Part shown: positions 1 to 8,356 of the stretch, piece after piece
Numbering within the stretch: the stretch's first letter is position 1
Layout: each line of letters starts with the position of its first letter
NCBI GenBank assembly: GCA_963754955.1
Contig: CAVWHY010000005.1
Span: 372,001 to 436,000 of the forward strand
Source: CAVQJU01 sp963754955
Lineage (GTDB): Bacteria > Acidobacteriota > Vicinamibacteria > Vicinamibacterales > CAVVIG01
Length of the DNA: 64,000 bases
Direction: 5' to 3'
Position numbers and translations under genes: made by a program
Notes under the pieces: model-generated
The model's input: the letters and a program-made list of their open reading frames with translations, nothing else
What the model was told of the DNA's origin: nothing
The model's database searches: none

Positions 1-79
1 CGGCGTCCTACGACCTCCAATGGCTGTCTCCATTGTTCGGGTTCCGCACTTCGCTCGGCGCGACGGTGCGTCTGCGTCG

Positions 80-277
80 TTAACTCTTGACCCACTCACG
101 CGGACGCAGGGAGAGGACGCGGTAACGCTCGCGAATCGCGACCACGCGGTCGAAATACTCGCGTTTGGGGAACTCGTTGTTCAGCAGCTGATCGCGGAGC
201 CGCCTGAGCTCGTGGCGATAGAGATCGTTGATGAAGCCCCGGACCAGTTCGGGCGGCGTGTGGTCCGTCGGCCGCAC
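80..277 (-). CDS. small hypothetical protein
   Basis: A 65-residue open frame begins at a GTG and ends just before the window's left end region. It is rich in Arg, Leu and Tyr and looks like a short helical protein. The same frame stays open upstream to about position 337, reading LIVRLYRYHEDVLTALWTYG, so the true start is probably further upstream and overlaps the 3' end of thrC. No ATG is seen there, so a frameshift or rare start codon is possible. I do not recognise a family. It lies directly downstream of thrC on the same strand and may be co-transcribed. Confidence 0.4.
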   Translation of the reverse strand: MRPTDHTPPELVRGFINDLYRHELRRLRDQLLNNEFPKREYFDRVVAIRERYRVLSLRPREWVKS

Positions 278-333
278 GCCGTACGTCCAGAGCGCGGTGA
301 GGACGTCCTCGTGGTACCGGTACAGCCGGACGA

Positions 334-1648
334 TCAGGCGCCAACGGCTCCTCTGACGGCTGCGAGCGTCGCGTCGATGCGCAGAACTTTCTGCGGCCGC
401 TCCAGCGCCAGCGCAAGCGCCCGCGGCCTTTCAATCGAGCGCCCGATCACCGGCTCGACCACCTCCGGAAACTTCGCCGGATGCGCCGTCGCGAGAAAGA
501 TCCCCGGCCGTCCTGCCCGGCGCGCGCCGTTCCGCCTGACTCGTAATCCCGAGATAGCCGATGGCGGAGTGCGGATCGAGGATGTAACCGCGTACGCTGG
601 TGCACCTGCCGGATCGTCGCGCGAACGTCGTCGTCCGCGTAGTGGCACCCCTCCATGTCGTGCTGCGCGCCCTCGAGCCGGCCTTTGTAGAGCCAGATCA
701 GGCGCTCGAAATTACTCGGGTTGCCGACGTCCATGGCGTTGGCGATCGTACGGATCGACGGCGCGCGGCTTGAACTGTCCGGTCGTCAGATACGACGGCA
801 CCACGTCATTTGCGTTCGTGGCGGCCACGAACCGCTCGATGGGCGCCCCCGCGCGCTTCGCGAACAGCCCGGCCGTGAGGTTCCCGAAGTTGCCGCTGGG
901 CGTGCACACAATCGGCGATTTGGTGGTCCCCGACTGACGGCGCAGTTCAGCGACGGCCTGGAAGTAGTAGATCATCTGCGGCAGCAGCCGGCCGACGTTG
1001 ATCGAATTCGCCGAGGTGAGCGGGATCTGGCGGCGCAGGCTCGTGTCGGCGAACGCGTCTTTCACCAGCTTCTGGCAGTCGTCGAAGCTGCCGGCCACGG
1101 CGTACGCGCGCACGTTGGAGCGCGGCGTCGTCGTTGAACATCGTGAGCTGGGCTTCCTGCGTCGGGCTCACGCGGCCTTCCGGATACAGAATCACGACGC
1201 GCGCGCTGGCGATGCCGTGGAATGCGTTCGCGACGGCGCTGCCGGTGTCGCCGGACGTCGCGGTCAGCACCGTTACGTCGGCGCCGAGGGCCGCCATCAG
1301 CCGCGCCATGACGCGCGCGCCGACGTCCTTGAACGCCAGCGTGGGCCCGTGAAACAGCTCGAGGGCGAAGATGCCGGGCTCGATCTCGATCAGCGGAATC
1401 GGGAAATCGAGCGATTCGTACACGACGGCCGACAGCGTCGCAGCGTCGATCGCGCCGGCGGCGAACGGCTTCAGGACGCGAAGCCCGAGTTCCGGCAGCG
1501 AACGGGACGTGAGATCGGCAATCTCATCGGCGGACCACTCCTCGATGGAGTCCGGCACGTAAAGGCCGCCGTCGGGCGCCAGGCCGTCGAACAGCGCGGT
1601 GCCGAGGGATGCGGCGGACGCCTGCCCACGCGTCGACACGAACCTCAT
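334..1648 (-). CDS. thrC: threonine synthase (frameshifted)
   Basis: ThrC converts O-phosphohomoserine to threonine with PLP, the last step of threonine synthesis. The N-terminal part reads MRFVSTRGQ, then has the PLP-lysine region PTLAFKDVGARV and the phosphate-binding region ATSGDTGSAVANAF. The match continues in a second frame (NSINVGRLLPQMIYYFQAV, SGNFGNLTAGLFAK) and in third and fourth frames to the stop at 334. Frame changes fall near 1110, 730 and 640. The total length of about 438 codons equals a normal ThrC. The ATG overlaps the thrB stop as ATGA, so the two are translationally coupled. The breaks look like sequencing errors, but a pseudogene cannot be excluded. Confidence 0.85.
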
Positions 1649-2599
1649 GCGCTCACGACGTACGCGCCGCGCGTGGAAATCGACGAGACGTAGGTCTGCG
1701 ACGACACGCCGGTTTCCCGCTGCACGGCAGCGGTCATGGCGGCGGCCACGCGCTCGGCGATGGCGCGGTCGCGGCACAGCGCGAAGATCGACGGTCCCGA
1801 CCCCGACAGGCTGCTGCCCAGCGCGCCGGCATCGGCCGCCGCGCGCTTGATGGCGGCCAGGCCCGGCACGAGCGACGCGCGGCGCGGTTCGGCAATGGAG
1901 TCCTCGAGCGAGCGGGAGATCAGGCCGAAGTCGCTGACGTGCAGCCCGTGCACCAGCGCACCGAGGTTCGCCCACTGCCGCACCGCGTCCGCGAGCGGAA
2001 CGGTTGTGCCGAGCAGCGCGCGCGCCCGAGCGGTTTCTATTTCGATATCCGGGTGCACGACGACGGCGGTCAGACCGGCCGGGACGGGCAGGCGGATGAT
2101 GTCCGGCGGATTGGGATGGCGCACGAGCACGAACCCGCCGCAGATCGCCGGGGCGATGTTGTCGGGATGGGCGCCGCCGGCGCCGAGGCCCTCGCCGATG
2201 AGCGCGCAGCGAACCAGCGTCTCGACGGACGGGCGCGCGCCGATCAGGGCGTCGACGGCAACGACCGCCGCGGCGGCGCTGGCGGCGCTGCCGCCGAGGC
2301 CGCTCGACAGCGGCAGGCCTTTCCTGATCGTCAAGGCCACCGCAGCGCCGATCGCCGGCCGCCTCGAGCATCGCCCGAGCGGCGACGCCGGCCGTATTGC
2401 GCTCGGCCTCGCGAGGCAGACGTCCTTCGTCGCCGACGATCTCGTCTATCGTCACCAGAGGCGTCACCCCGGACGATCCCGTAAATCGCACCGTCACGCA
2501 ATCGCCCGGCTCTTCCATCGGAAACCCGAGGACATCGAAGCCGCAGGCGACGTTGGACACGGTGGCCGGCGCAAACGCGGTGACAACGCGGTCGGTCAT
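1645..2599 (-). CDS. thrB: homoserine kinase (one frameshift)
   Basis: ThrB is a GHMP-family kinase that phosphorylates homoserine with ATP. The N-terminus VVTAFAPATVSNVACGFD is the family start, and the GHMP ATP-binding loop LPLSSGLGGSAASAAAAV and the C-terminal motif LGSSLSGSGPSIFAL are both present. A single frame change near 2345 separates the first about 85 residues from the rest, giving about 318 residues in total, the usual length. It is followed directly by thrC with an ATGA overlap, so the order is thrB-thrC. A TACAAT hexamer lies 8 bases before the ATG, which suggests a leaderless transcript. Confidence 0.87.
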
Positions 2600-2606
2600 G
2601 ACACGT

Positions 2607-2612
2607 ATTGTA
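2607..2612 (-). promoter_or_regulatory. candidate -10 box of thrB
   Basis: TACAAT on the minus strand, separated by 7 bases from the thrB ATG. The spacing would place transcription start at or very near the ATG. No -35 is obvious. Confidence 0.4.
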
Positions 2613-2660
2613 CCTGGTGGGCCGGCTCTTTCAGGGCCGCACGCGCGGTTCACCCTCGCG

Positions 2661-3683
2661 CTACACATGCTGCGCGTAACGCCGCCGGACCGTCGGAATG
2701 AGATAGTCGCTGAATGCGCGGGCAAGATCGTACGACGGATGAAACCGCCAGTCGGCCCGCGCCGCCGAATCGTCGACGTCGGTCGGCCACGAATCGACGA
2801 TGGCCTGGCGCTTCACGTCCACGTGGTAGTCGATGGCGGCCGCCGGAAACGCCTTCAGCACGATGTCGCGGATTTCGGCGGCGGACGGGCTGAACGCCGC
2901 CAGGTTGTAGGCGGTTCTCGTCAGACGTTCGCGCGGCGCGTGCGCCAGCGCGAGCAGGGCGTCGACCGCATCGGGCATCGCCATGAACGGAATCCGCGTA
3001 TCGGGCCGCACGAAGCACGCGTAGTGCTCGCCCCTGGCGGCGGCGTGAATCATTTCCGACGCGTAGTCGGACGTCCCGCCTGCCGGCATCGTCGTCGCCG
3101 AGATCAGGCCGGGAAAGCGGACGCTGCGAAAATCGACCCGCCGCGCCGCCGTGTTCGCCGCCAGCTGCTTGTAGTGGAGGGCGTAGTACCGGCCGAGTTG
3201 CTCGCAGTACAGCTTGTTGCACCCGTACATCGTCGTCGGGTGGAGGTAGTCGTCCTCCCGCACACGGCCGGCGCTGCTCTTGGTATCGAGGTCAGGCAGG
3301 CCGTAGGCCGCGATCGATGAGGGATAGACGAACACCACCTCGCGTCCGTGCGACTCCCCTTCCTGCTGCGAGAACTCCAGCAGGTTGAGCGTGCCCTCGA
3401 CGTTGACGTGGTGGGCGGCGGTCGGAATGAACTCGGCGCGGGTGGAGAGCAGCGCGGCCAGGTGGAACACCAGGTCGACCTCGAACTCCGCCAGCACGCG
3501 GGACAGGATCGCCGGGTCGGTCACCGACCCGACGAACTCGCGGGCGACGAGCGGCGCCAGCGCCTTGTCGAGCGGGGCGACATCGAGCGTGACAATCGGC
3601 CGGCCGGAGCCCGCCAGGCCTGTCAGGAGGCCGTGGCCGATCTCACCGCCGGCCCCGGTCACCAGGACGACAGGTTTGCGCAC
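2661..3683 (-). CDS. SDR-type L-threonine 3-dehydrogenase
   Basis: A 340-residue extended short-chain dehydrogenase. The Rossmann loop VTGAGGEIG is at residues 8-16, and the catalytic pair is in MYGCNKLYCEQ (Tyr and Lys). The C-terminal half carries RFPGLISATTMPAGGTSDYA, RPDTRIPFMAMPDA and QAIVDSWPTDVDDSAARADW. In the family these mark the SDR-type threonine dehydrogenases that oxidise L-threonine to 2-amino-3-ketobutyrate with NAD+. The usual cofactor-domain length is kept and no frameshift is seen. It sits just upstream of thrB on the same strand, so threonine synthesis and breakdown genes are neighbours. A related UDP-sugar epimerase is the main alternative, but the SWP-DDS motif argues against it. 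Confidence 0.78.
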   Translation of the reverse strand: MRKPVVLVTGAGGEIGHGLLTGLAGSGRPIVTLDVAPLDKALAPLVAREFVGSVTDPAILSRVLAEFEVDLVFHLAALLSTRAEFIPTAAHHVNVEGTLNLLEFSQQEGESHGREVVFVYPSSIAAYGLPDLDTKSSAGRVREDDYLHPTTMYGCNKLYCEQLGRYYALHYKQLAANTAARRVDFRSVRFPGLISATTMPAGGTSDYASEMIHAAARGEHYACFVRPDTRIPFMAMPDAVDALLALAHAPRERLTRTAYNLAAFSPSAAEIRDIVLKAFPAAAIDYHVDVKRQAIVDSWPTDVDDSAARADWRFHPSYDLARAFSDYLIPTVRRRYAQHV

Positions 3684-3698
3684 GACAGACCCGAGGCG

Positions 3699-4209
3699 CT
3701 AGCCCCCGACCTCCTGCCCTTTGACGATCGTATTCAGCGCCCCCCAGGTGTCGGGGTCCTGGCAGAGCAGCGTGTTGAAGTAGAGCGACACGTCCGCAGG
3801 GGCGAAGTCCTTCGCGATCTGGGTACAGCGCGAGGCCAATCTTTTCGGGGTCCGGCTTGACGTCGTCTTCCTGGATGACCCCGTTTTCGTGCTTGATGCC
3901 GAGCGCGTCGAGGAACGCGCCCATCATCGGGCGCTGCTCGGCCAGATGGTAGGTGATCAGCGCCCGGGCCGCCACGATCTCGGGCACCGTGTGGAGTGAG
4001 GCCAGATGCTTCGCCCGGCGCTCGTCGTCCAGGGCGAACACCGACTTCGCCCGGAACTTCTTTTGTTGGGCGATGTGGAAGACCGCCTGGAACTGAGCAT
4101 CGGCGGCCTCGTCCTCTTCGCTCGCCCAGAACGCGCGGGCGGCCTTCAGCCGCTGCTCGCTCGTCATCCCCTTCCACAGTCGCGCAGGCGTCAACGTCGT
4201 CTCGGTCAT
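3699..4209 (-). CDS. conserved hypothetical protein (one frameshift)
   Basis: About 170 residues starting MTETTLTPARLWKGMTSEQR. It is mostly helical and charged, with no signal peptide or membrane segment. The first frame runs to about ALGIKHENG and EKIGLALYP; a frame change near 3830 leads to IAKDFAPADVSLYFNTLL and the stop at 3699. I do not recognise a domain. It is divergent from the methyltransferase gene, 13 bases away, and ends just upstream of the dehydrogenase gene, with which it may form an operon. Confidence 0.6.
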
Positions 4210-4216
4210 TAGTTGC

Positions 4217-4222
4217 TATTCT
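4217..4222 (+). promoter_or_regulatory. candidate -10 box of the methyltransferase gene
   Basis: TATTCT directly precedes ATGCGCATGCGG. If the second ATG (4229) is used, the hexamer is at -12 to -7, the spacing seen at other leaderless candidates in this window. Confidence 0.35.
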
Positions 4223-4914
4223 ATGCGCATGCGGCACACATCAGCACGGGCGGCTTTCGTCGCAGCTTGCACGTTCGCGATAGCTGCCGCCGTTGCGGCG
4301 CAGCAGGCCGGTGTCCATCCGCTCAGCGGCCGGCGGTTCGCGCAGACCATGGGGGTCGAAGGGGCGGACTGGCTGGACCGGTCAGAACGCGACCTCGAGG
4401 AAAATCCCGATCGCGCGATCGACGTCCTCAAGATCGAGAAGGGCGCCACGGTCGCCGACGTGGGAGCCGGGTCCGGCTACATGACCGTCAAGCTCTCGAA
4501 AAAGGTCGGGCCGCAGGGCAAGGTCTACGCGAACGACATCCAGCAGGGCATGCTCGATCTGCTGAACAAACGGCTCGCCAGGAGCAAGATCACGAACGTC
4601 ACCACCGTGCTCGGCACCCAGGACGATCCGAGGCTGCCGCCGGAGGCGCTCGATCTCGTCATCATGGTGGACGTGTATCACGAATTGTCCCAGCCGCAGG
4701 TCATGCTGCGGGAGAATCCGTCGCGTCGCTGAAGCCCGGCGGGCGGCTGGTGCTGCTGGAGTACCGCAAGGAAGACCCGGACATTCCGATCAGGCCCGAG
4801 CACAAGATGTCGGTCGCCGACGCGAAGCTCGAAGTGGAGGCCGAGGGTTTCAAGCTGACGAAGACGAACGAGGATCTTCCCCGCCAGCACATCCTGATCT
4901 TCACGAAACCCTAG
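4223..4914 (+). CDS. secreted class I SAM-dependent methyltransferase (one frameshift)
   Basis: A signal peptide (AAFVAACTFAIAAAVAAQQ) is followed by a Rossmann-type methyltransferase domain. The SAM loop is VADVGAGSGYMTVKLSKKVG, the acidic residue follows in YANDIQQGML, and motif IV is DLVIMVDVYHEL. A frame change near 4720 joins this to LKPGGRLVLLEYRKED and the C-terminal strand ending HILIFTKP. The complete protein is about 230 residues. Periplasmic methyltransferases of this kind recur in soil Acidobacteria, but the substrate is not known. The start may be 4223 or 4229. Confidence 0.75.
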
Positions 4915-4918
4915 CAAT

Positions 4919-5013
4919 CAGAATCACGAACGCGCCACGGAGACACAGAGAAACCGAGGATTCCTATCCGGAACTCTGTGCTCTCCGTACCTCTGTGGCT
5001 GTGTTCGTGGTTC
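4919..5013. repeat. inverted pair of short purine-rich arrays
   Basis: The left arm contains ATCACGAACGCG, CCACGGAGACACAGAG and AACCGAGG. The right arm read on the opposite strand gives AACCACGAACACAGCCACAG and GTACGGAGAGCACAGAG. The arms are therefore imperfect inverted repeats around a short spacer, and could fold into a long hairpin. The element lies between two convergent genes, and the stop codon of the downstream Dabb gene is inside its right edge. It resembles the heptad arrays found elsewhere in the window, with units of about 7-9 bases. Confidence 0.6.
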
Positions 5014-5306
5014 ATGCATCAAAATCCACGGCAACAATCGTCTCGCTGAGGTCGCGTCCGAGCTTCGCAACGGGCTCGTGGCGCGGATGCGTCGCGTAGA
5101 ACGTCGAGTGCGGCGCGGTCGCGGAACGAAACCACCAGGCCGGCGTCGAACGAACGTGGCGATCGGATGAAGTCGGGTCCCACTTTCAGATCCAGTACTC
5201 CATCGATGTTGGCATGTGCCAGCGCGGACAACTGCGCCTGATGATCCTGGCGGGCCGCGGCGGAAGTGTCCGGTTTGTACTTGAAGCTCACGATATGCAC
5301 GACCAT
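5012..5306 (-). CDS. Dabb-family stress-responsive barrel protein (one frameshift)
   Basis: The start MVVHIVSFKYKPDTSAAARQ is typical of the stress-responsive A/B barrel (Dabb) domain: a strand ending in F-K, then a helix. It continues as VLDLKVGPDFIRSPRSFDAG and LVVSFRDRAALDV. After a frame change near 5100 it reads FYATHPRHEPVAKLGRDL and SETIVAVDFDA to the stop at 5012. The resulting length of about 97 residues is normal. Dabb proteins are small dimeric barrels, mostly of unknown function. A GGGGAGAG ribosome-binding site precedes the ATG. Confidence 0.75.
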
Positions 5307-5342
5307 CAGCTCTCCCCTATTGGCGTGACCTCACCGCGATCG

Positions 5343-5906
5343 CTACCACGAGCGGCCGTTCTCGCGCAGCCAGCGCCGCGCGGACTGATAGCCGGGACAG
5401 GCTGCGGCCACCAGCTTCCAGAATTTCCGCGAGTGGTTCATCTGCTGCAGGTGCATCAACTCGTGGATCATCACGTAATCGCGGACCCAGTCGGGCGTGT
5501 CCACGAGACGCCAGTTCAGGCAGATGTGCCCTTTCCGTGAACACGATCCCCATCGCCACTTCTGGTTACGCACGCTGACTTTCGAAACGGCGAGCCCCAG
5601 CGCAGCGGCCAGCTCAAGCAGCCGCGGCGGCAGTTGGCGCTTGCCGCGTGCCCAGGCTTCCCGTTTCACCGGCTCGGGCACAACGGGCATTGTCGCCCGC
5701 GCAGTCTCGAGGCGGCGGCGCTGCCGATCGATCCAGCCCTGTTGTTCGACCACGAACGCGCGCGCCTCGCGCAACGAGCCCCACCGGGGGAGCGTCACGC
5801 GAACGCCGCCGTCGTCACGCACGGATACCACGTAACGTCGCGCCCGCGGGTGACGCACGAACACCGGCGGGGGGTATTCCGGGTGGAACGTGAGATCGAG
5901 CTGCAT
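5343..5906 (-). CDS. YgjP-like (WLM/SprT fold) zinc metallopeptidase
   Basis: About 187 residues. Starting at MQLDLTFHPEYPPPVFVRHP, it shows a beta-rich N-terminus, then VRNQKWRWGSCSRKGHICLNW, which is the diagnostic block of the YgjP family, and the zinc motif VRDYVMIHELMHLQQMNHS (HELMH) with a third ligand region further on. The same frame is open upstream, but the ATG at 5906 fits the family start. Proteins of this family are cytosolic putative metallopeptidases; the cellular substrate is not known. Confidence 0.8.
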   Translation of the reverse strand: MQLDLTFHPEYPPPVFVRHPRARRYVVSVRDDGGVRVTLPRWGSLREARAFVVEQQGWIDRQRRRLETARATMPVVPEPVKREAWARGKRQLPPRLLELAAALGLAVSKVSVRNQKWRWGSCSRKGHICLNWRLVDTPDWVRDYVMIHELMHLQQMNHSRKFWKLVAAACPGYQSARRWLRENGRSW

Positions 5907-6034
5907 CAGGAGTTGGTCAGATCGTACACCTTCACGACCTCGTCGTTGATCCTGGGCATGGAAGTTGCGGCGTCGCGACGATGTTAAGATGGCGGACGCG
6001 TTCGCCGCCATGTCTTTGCAAGGAGATGCGGCTG

Positions 6035-6469
6035 ATGGACGACACGATGATTGCCGCCCAGTTCGAAAATCTCGATCGCCGGCTCGCACGGGTGGAGCAG
6101 ATTCTGCCCAGCCTGGCGACGAAGGACGACCTCAAGACGCTGGCGACAAGGGAGGAACTCCACCTCGCCATCGCCGCACTGGCGACGAAGGAGGAACTCC
6201 GGCTCGCCATCGAGCCGCTGGCGACCAAGGAGGAACTCCGGCTCGCCATCGAGCCTTTGGCGACCAGGGAGGAACTCCGCGTCGCCATCGAGCCTCTGGC
6301 GACCAGGGAGGAACTGAAGGCGCTGGAAGTCACGCTTCGCCGGGAGATTCGCGAGGAGGGTGACCGGTCGCGCCGACACATGGAGATCATCACCGAAGCC
6401 CAGCGCGACGACATTCGAATGCTGGCAGAACACCTGTCAGGTGTCATCTCGAAGCTCGGCGATCGCTAG
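6035..6469 (+). CDS. coiled-coil protein with 13-residue tandem repeats
   Basis: Start ATG at 6035, preceded by AAGGAG at about 6020. After MDDTMIAAQFENLDRRLARV comes a row of 13-residue units of the form LATKEELRLAIEP (five full units and one short one), then a charged helix LRREIREEGDRSRRHMEII and the end MLAEHLSGVISKLGDR, 144 residues in all. There is no membrane segment. The pattern resembles widespread bacterial coiled-coil proteins with ATKEDL-type repeats, whose role is unknown. Unit number probably varies between strains, since the DNA units are almost identical. It overlaps the 3' end of rmuC by 4 bases, tail to tail. Confidence 0.7.
   Translation: MDDTMIAAQFENLDRRLARVEQILPSLATKDDLKTLATREELHLAIAALATKEELRLAIEPLATKEELRLAIEPLATREELRVAIEPLATREELKALEVTLRREIREEGDRSRRHMEIITEAQRDDIRMLAEHLSGVISKLGDR
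6113..6334 (+). repeat. 39-bp in-frame tandem repeats
   Basis: A 27-bp partial unit (6113-6139) is followed by five 39-bp units starting at 6140, 6179, 6218, 6257 and 6296. Units two and three encode the same 13 residues (LATKEELRLAIEP). The repeat is entirely inside the coiled-coil gene. Confidence 0.85.
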
Positions 6470-7701
6470 GACCCTTCGTCAAGAACATTGCCTTCCGTAA
6501 ACGGCAGCCCGCCGGTAAGTTCGGCCGCCTGCGGCATTCGCGGAATCTTGTCCACCGGCTCGAGTGCCGCGATCTCTTCGAGCGCGGTTGCGGCCTGCAG
6601 TTCCTTGAACTTGCGCGCCTTGACCAGGACGTTGCCTTCGAGCGACCCGACTGCCTTGTTGTAAGCCTCGAGGCTCGACTTGAGGCGGCCGCCAAGGTCG
6701 CCGAAGTGGTCCCCGAGCACGCGCACCGCGTCGTACAGCTGGCGGCCGAGGTCGGAAATCTTGCGTGCGTTCTCCTCCATGGCTTCCTGCTGCCAGCCGT
6801 ACGCCACCGCCCGCAGCAGCGCGATGAGGGTCGTCGGGCTCGCCGGAATGACGTGCTGTTCGACGCCGAACTCGATGAGCTCCGGGTCCTGCTCGAGCGC
6901 GGCACTGAAAAACATCTCACCCGGGAGGAACATCACGACGAAGTCGGGGCTCGGATGGACGTGCGCCGCGTAGCCCTTCGCCGCGAGCTGGGAGACATGC
7001 GTCCGGACCTGACGCGCGTGTTCGCAGAGAAGCGCCTGGCGGCTGGTTTCGTCCGGCGCCTCGAGCGCTTTCAGGTACGCGTCGAGCGGCGCCTTCGCGT
7101 CGATGACGACGTGCTTGCCGCCGGGGAGCCGGATAATCACGTCGGGCCGCATGCGGCGGTCGCCGTCGCCGTTGGTGACGGTGTATTGCTCTTTGAAGTC
7201 GCAGTGCTGAACCATGCCTGCGAGCTCGATGACGCGCTTCAGTTGCAGTTCGCCCCATCGGCCGCGGACGCCCGGCCGTTTGAGCGCGTCGACGAGCTTG
7301 CCGGTCTGCGTCCGCAGATCCTGGCCGGCCGTGTCGAGCGAGGCAATACGCTGCAGCAGCTGCGCGCCGGACTCCGTCCGCCGCCGCTCGGCGTCCCTGA
7401 TTTCGCGGTCCACGTCGCCGAGCGTTTTCGCCATCGGCTCCAGCAGATGCTCGATCGCCACCTTGCGCTGCTCGATGTCTGCTGCCGCCGCCGTGCGCGC
7501 CTCGCGCAGCCGCGTCTCGGCTAAGTCGAGAAACGCCTGGTTGTTGCTCTTGAGCGCTTCGTCGCTGAGGGCGCGAAACGTATCGCGCATGGAGCTTCCA
7601 TTGGCCGGCCGTGCAATGAGCCAGCCGATGAGGATGCCAATCGCGAGGACGACAAGACCACCGATGAGCGTGGTGATCAACAGGGTGGGTTCGATGGGCA
7701 T
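6466..7701 (-). CDS. rmuC: DNA recombination protein RmuC
   Basis: A 411-residue RmuC. It has an N-terminal membrane anchor (LITTLIGGLVVLAIGILIG), then a long coiled coil (residues about 40-150), then the nuclease-like domain with VRGRWGELQLKRVIELAGM, RPDVIIRLPGGKHVVIDAKA and the C-terminal AYGWQQEAMEENARKI. RmuC proteins limit inversions at short inverted repeats and are related to restriction endonuclease-like folds. That role is notable here because inverted short arrays are common in this window, but this is only a coincidence of location. No frameshift. Confidence 0.9.
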   Translation of the reverse strand: MPIEPTLLITTLIGGLVVLAIGILIGWLIARPANGSSMRDTFRALSDEALKSNNQAFLDLAETRLREARTAAAADIEQRKVAIEHLLEPMAKTLGDVDREIRDAERRRTESGAQLLQRIASLDTAGQDLRTQTGKLVDALKRPGVRGRWGELQLKRVIELAGMVQHCDFKEQYTVTNGDGDRRMRPDVIIRLPGGKHVVIDAKAPLDAYLKALEAPDETSRQALLCEHARQVRTHVSQLAAKGYAAHVHPSPDFVVMFLPGEMFFSAALEQDPELIEFGVEQHVIPASPTTLIALLRAVAYGWQQEAMEENARKISDLGRQLYDAVRVLGDHFGDLGGRLKSSLEAYNKAVGSLEGNVLVKARKFKELQAATALEEIAALEPVDKIPRMPQAAELTGGLPFTEGNVLDEGS

Positions 7702-7715
7702 CAGTATCGCACACA

Positions 7716-7818
7716 GTGACTCGTGGCTCGTGACTCGTGGCTCGTCAACCTGAGCTCAACGAGCACACCAGCCACGAGCGCGAGCGACGGGCGACGGGCC
7801 ACGAGCCACGAGTCACTA
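7716..7818. repeat. inverted heptad array, gene-less (GTGGCTC / GAGCCAC)
   Basis: The left arm is four exact 7-bp units alternating GTGACTC and GTGGCTC (7716-7743). The right arm has GCCACGA GCCACGA GTCACTA (7798-7818). The 18 bases 7715-7732 and 7800-7817 are perfect inverted repeats. The element fills the space between rmuC and the next gene, whose stop codon region it touches. Confidence 0.8.
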
Positions 7819-8295
7819 ACGAGATCCCACAAAAGGCAGCCATGCTGCCGGCAGCTGCAGTTCGGCGGCGTGGAGCCCGCGCGTTTCGAGGCCGGCTCCG
7901 AGTCGCTGCAGCGCATGCCGCGCCGCAATCTGGGCATGGCGTCGCTTGTCAACGAATCGCGCGGTGCCGACGCGCAGTTGCCGGGACGCGAGCCGTTCGG
8001 CTTTGAGGCGTGCCAGCCTCGGACGGTTGACCGGCTCGAAGGGCAACGCGGTCTGGAAACGTTCCTCCGACGCGGTGTCGAGCGACGCTGCCGCCTCGAG
8101 TGCCCGCCGCCGCTGCGCCTCCTCGCGATAGCAGGTGAAGCAGAACGCCCGTGCCGGGGCACCGGCCGCCCGTCTGAGCCGGCAGAGGCCGCACAGCCGG
8201 GTCGGCGGCCGGCCTTCGAGCTCGCCACCTGGCAACGTAACCCATTCACCGCCAACCACTTCGCCCGTAGCCTCGGTTGTCGCCGGCGTCATCAT
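7816..8295 (-). CDS. hypothetical protein with a four-cysteine zinc motif
   Basis: About 159 residues starting MMTPATTEATGEVVGGEW with AGGAGGGG just before the ATG. A CGLCRLRR...CFTC pattern (two CxxC pairs about 18 residues apart) suggests a small zinc-binding knuckle. The rest is rich in Arg, Ala and Leu helices with no known motif. I do not recognise the family. Its last codons run into the heptad array next to rmuC, so the C-terminus may be altered by that insertion. Confidence 0.6.
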   Translation of the reverse strand: MMTPATTEATGEVVGGEWVTLPGGELEGRPPTRLCGLCRLRRAAGAPARAFCFTCYREEAQRRRALEAAASLDTASEERFQTALPFEPVNRPRLARLKAERLASRQLRVGTARFVDKRRHAQIAARHALQRLGAGLETRGLHAAELQLPAAWLPFVGSR

Positions 8296-8356
8296 CCCCT
8301 CCTGCGAACAGTCTAAGGGGACGCCTGTGACAGGTGAGGTCACGCGTGCGTGGCCG

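Noticed and set aside
20..937. A 305-codon plus-strand open frame at the window start
   Set aside because: It is opposite to thrC, whose PLP-enzyme motifs are clear through several frames.
6113..6334. Regular 39-bp repeats as a possible CRISPR array
   Set aside because: Units are head to tail without unique spacers, keep one reading frame and encode a continuous coiled coil; no cas gene is near.
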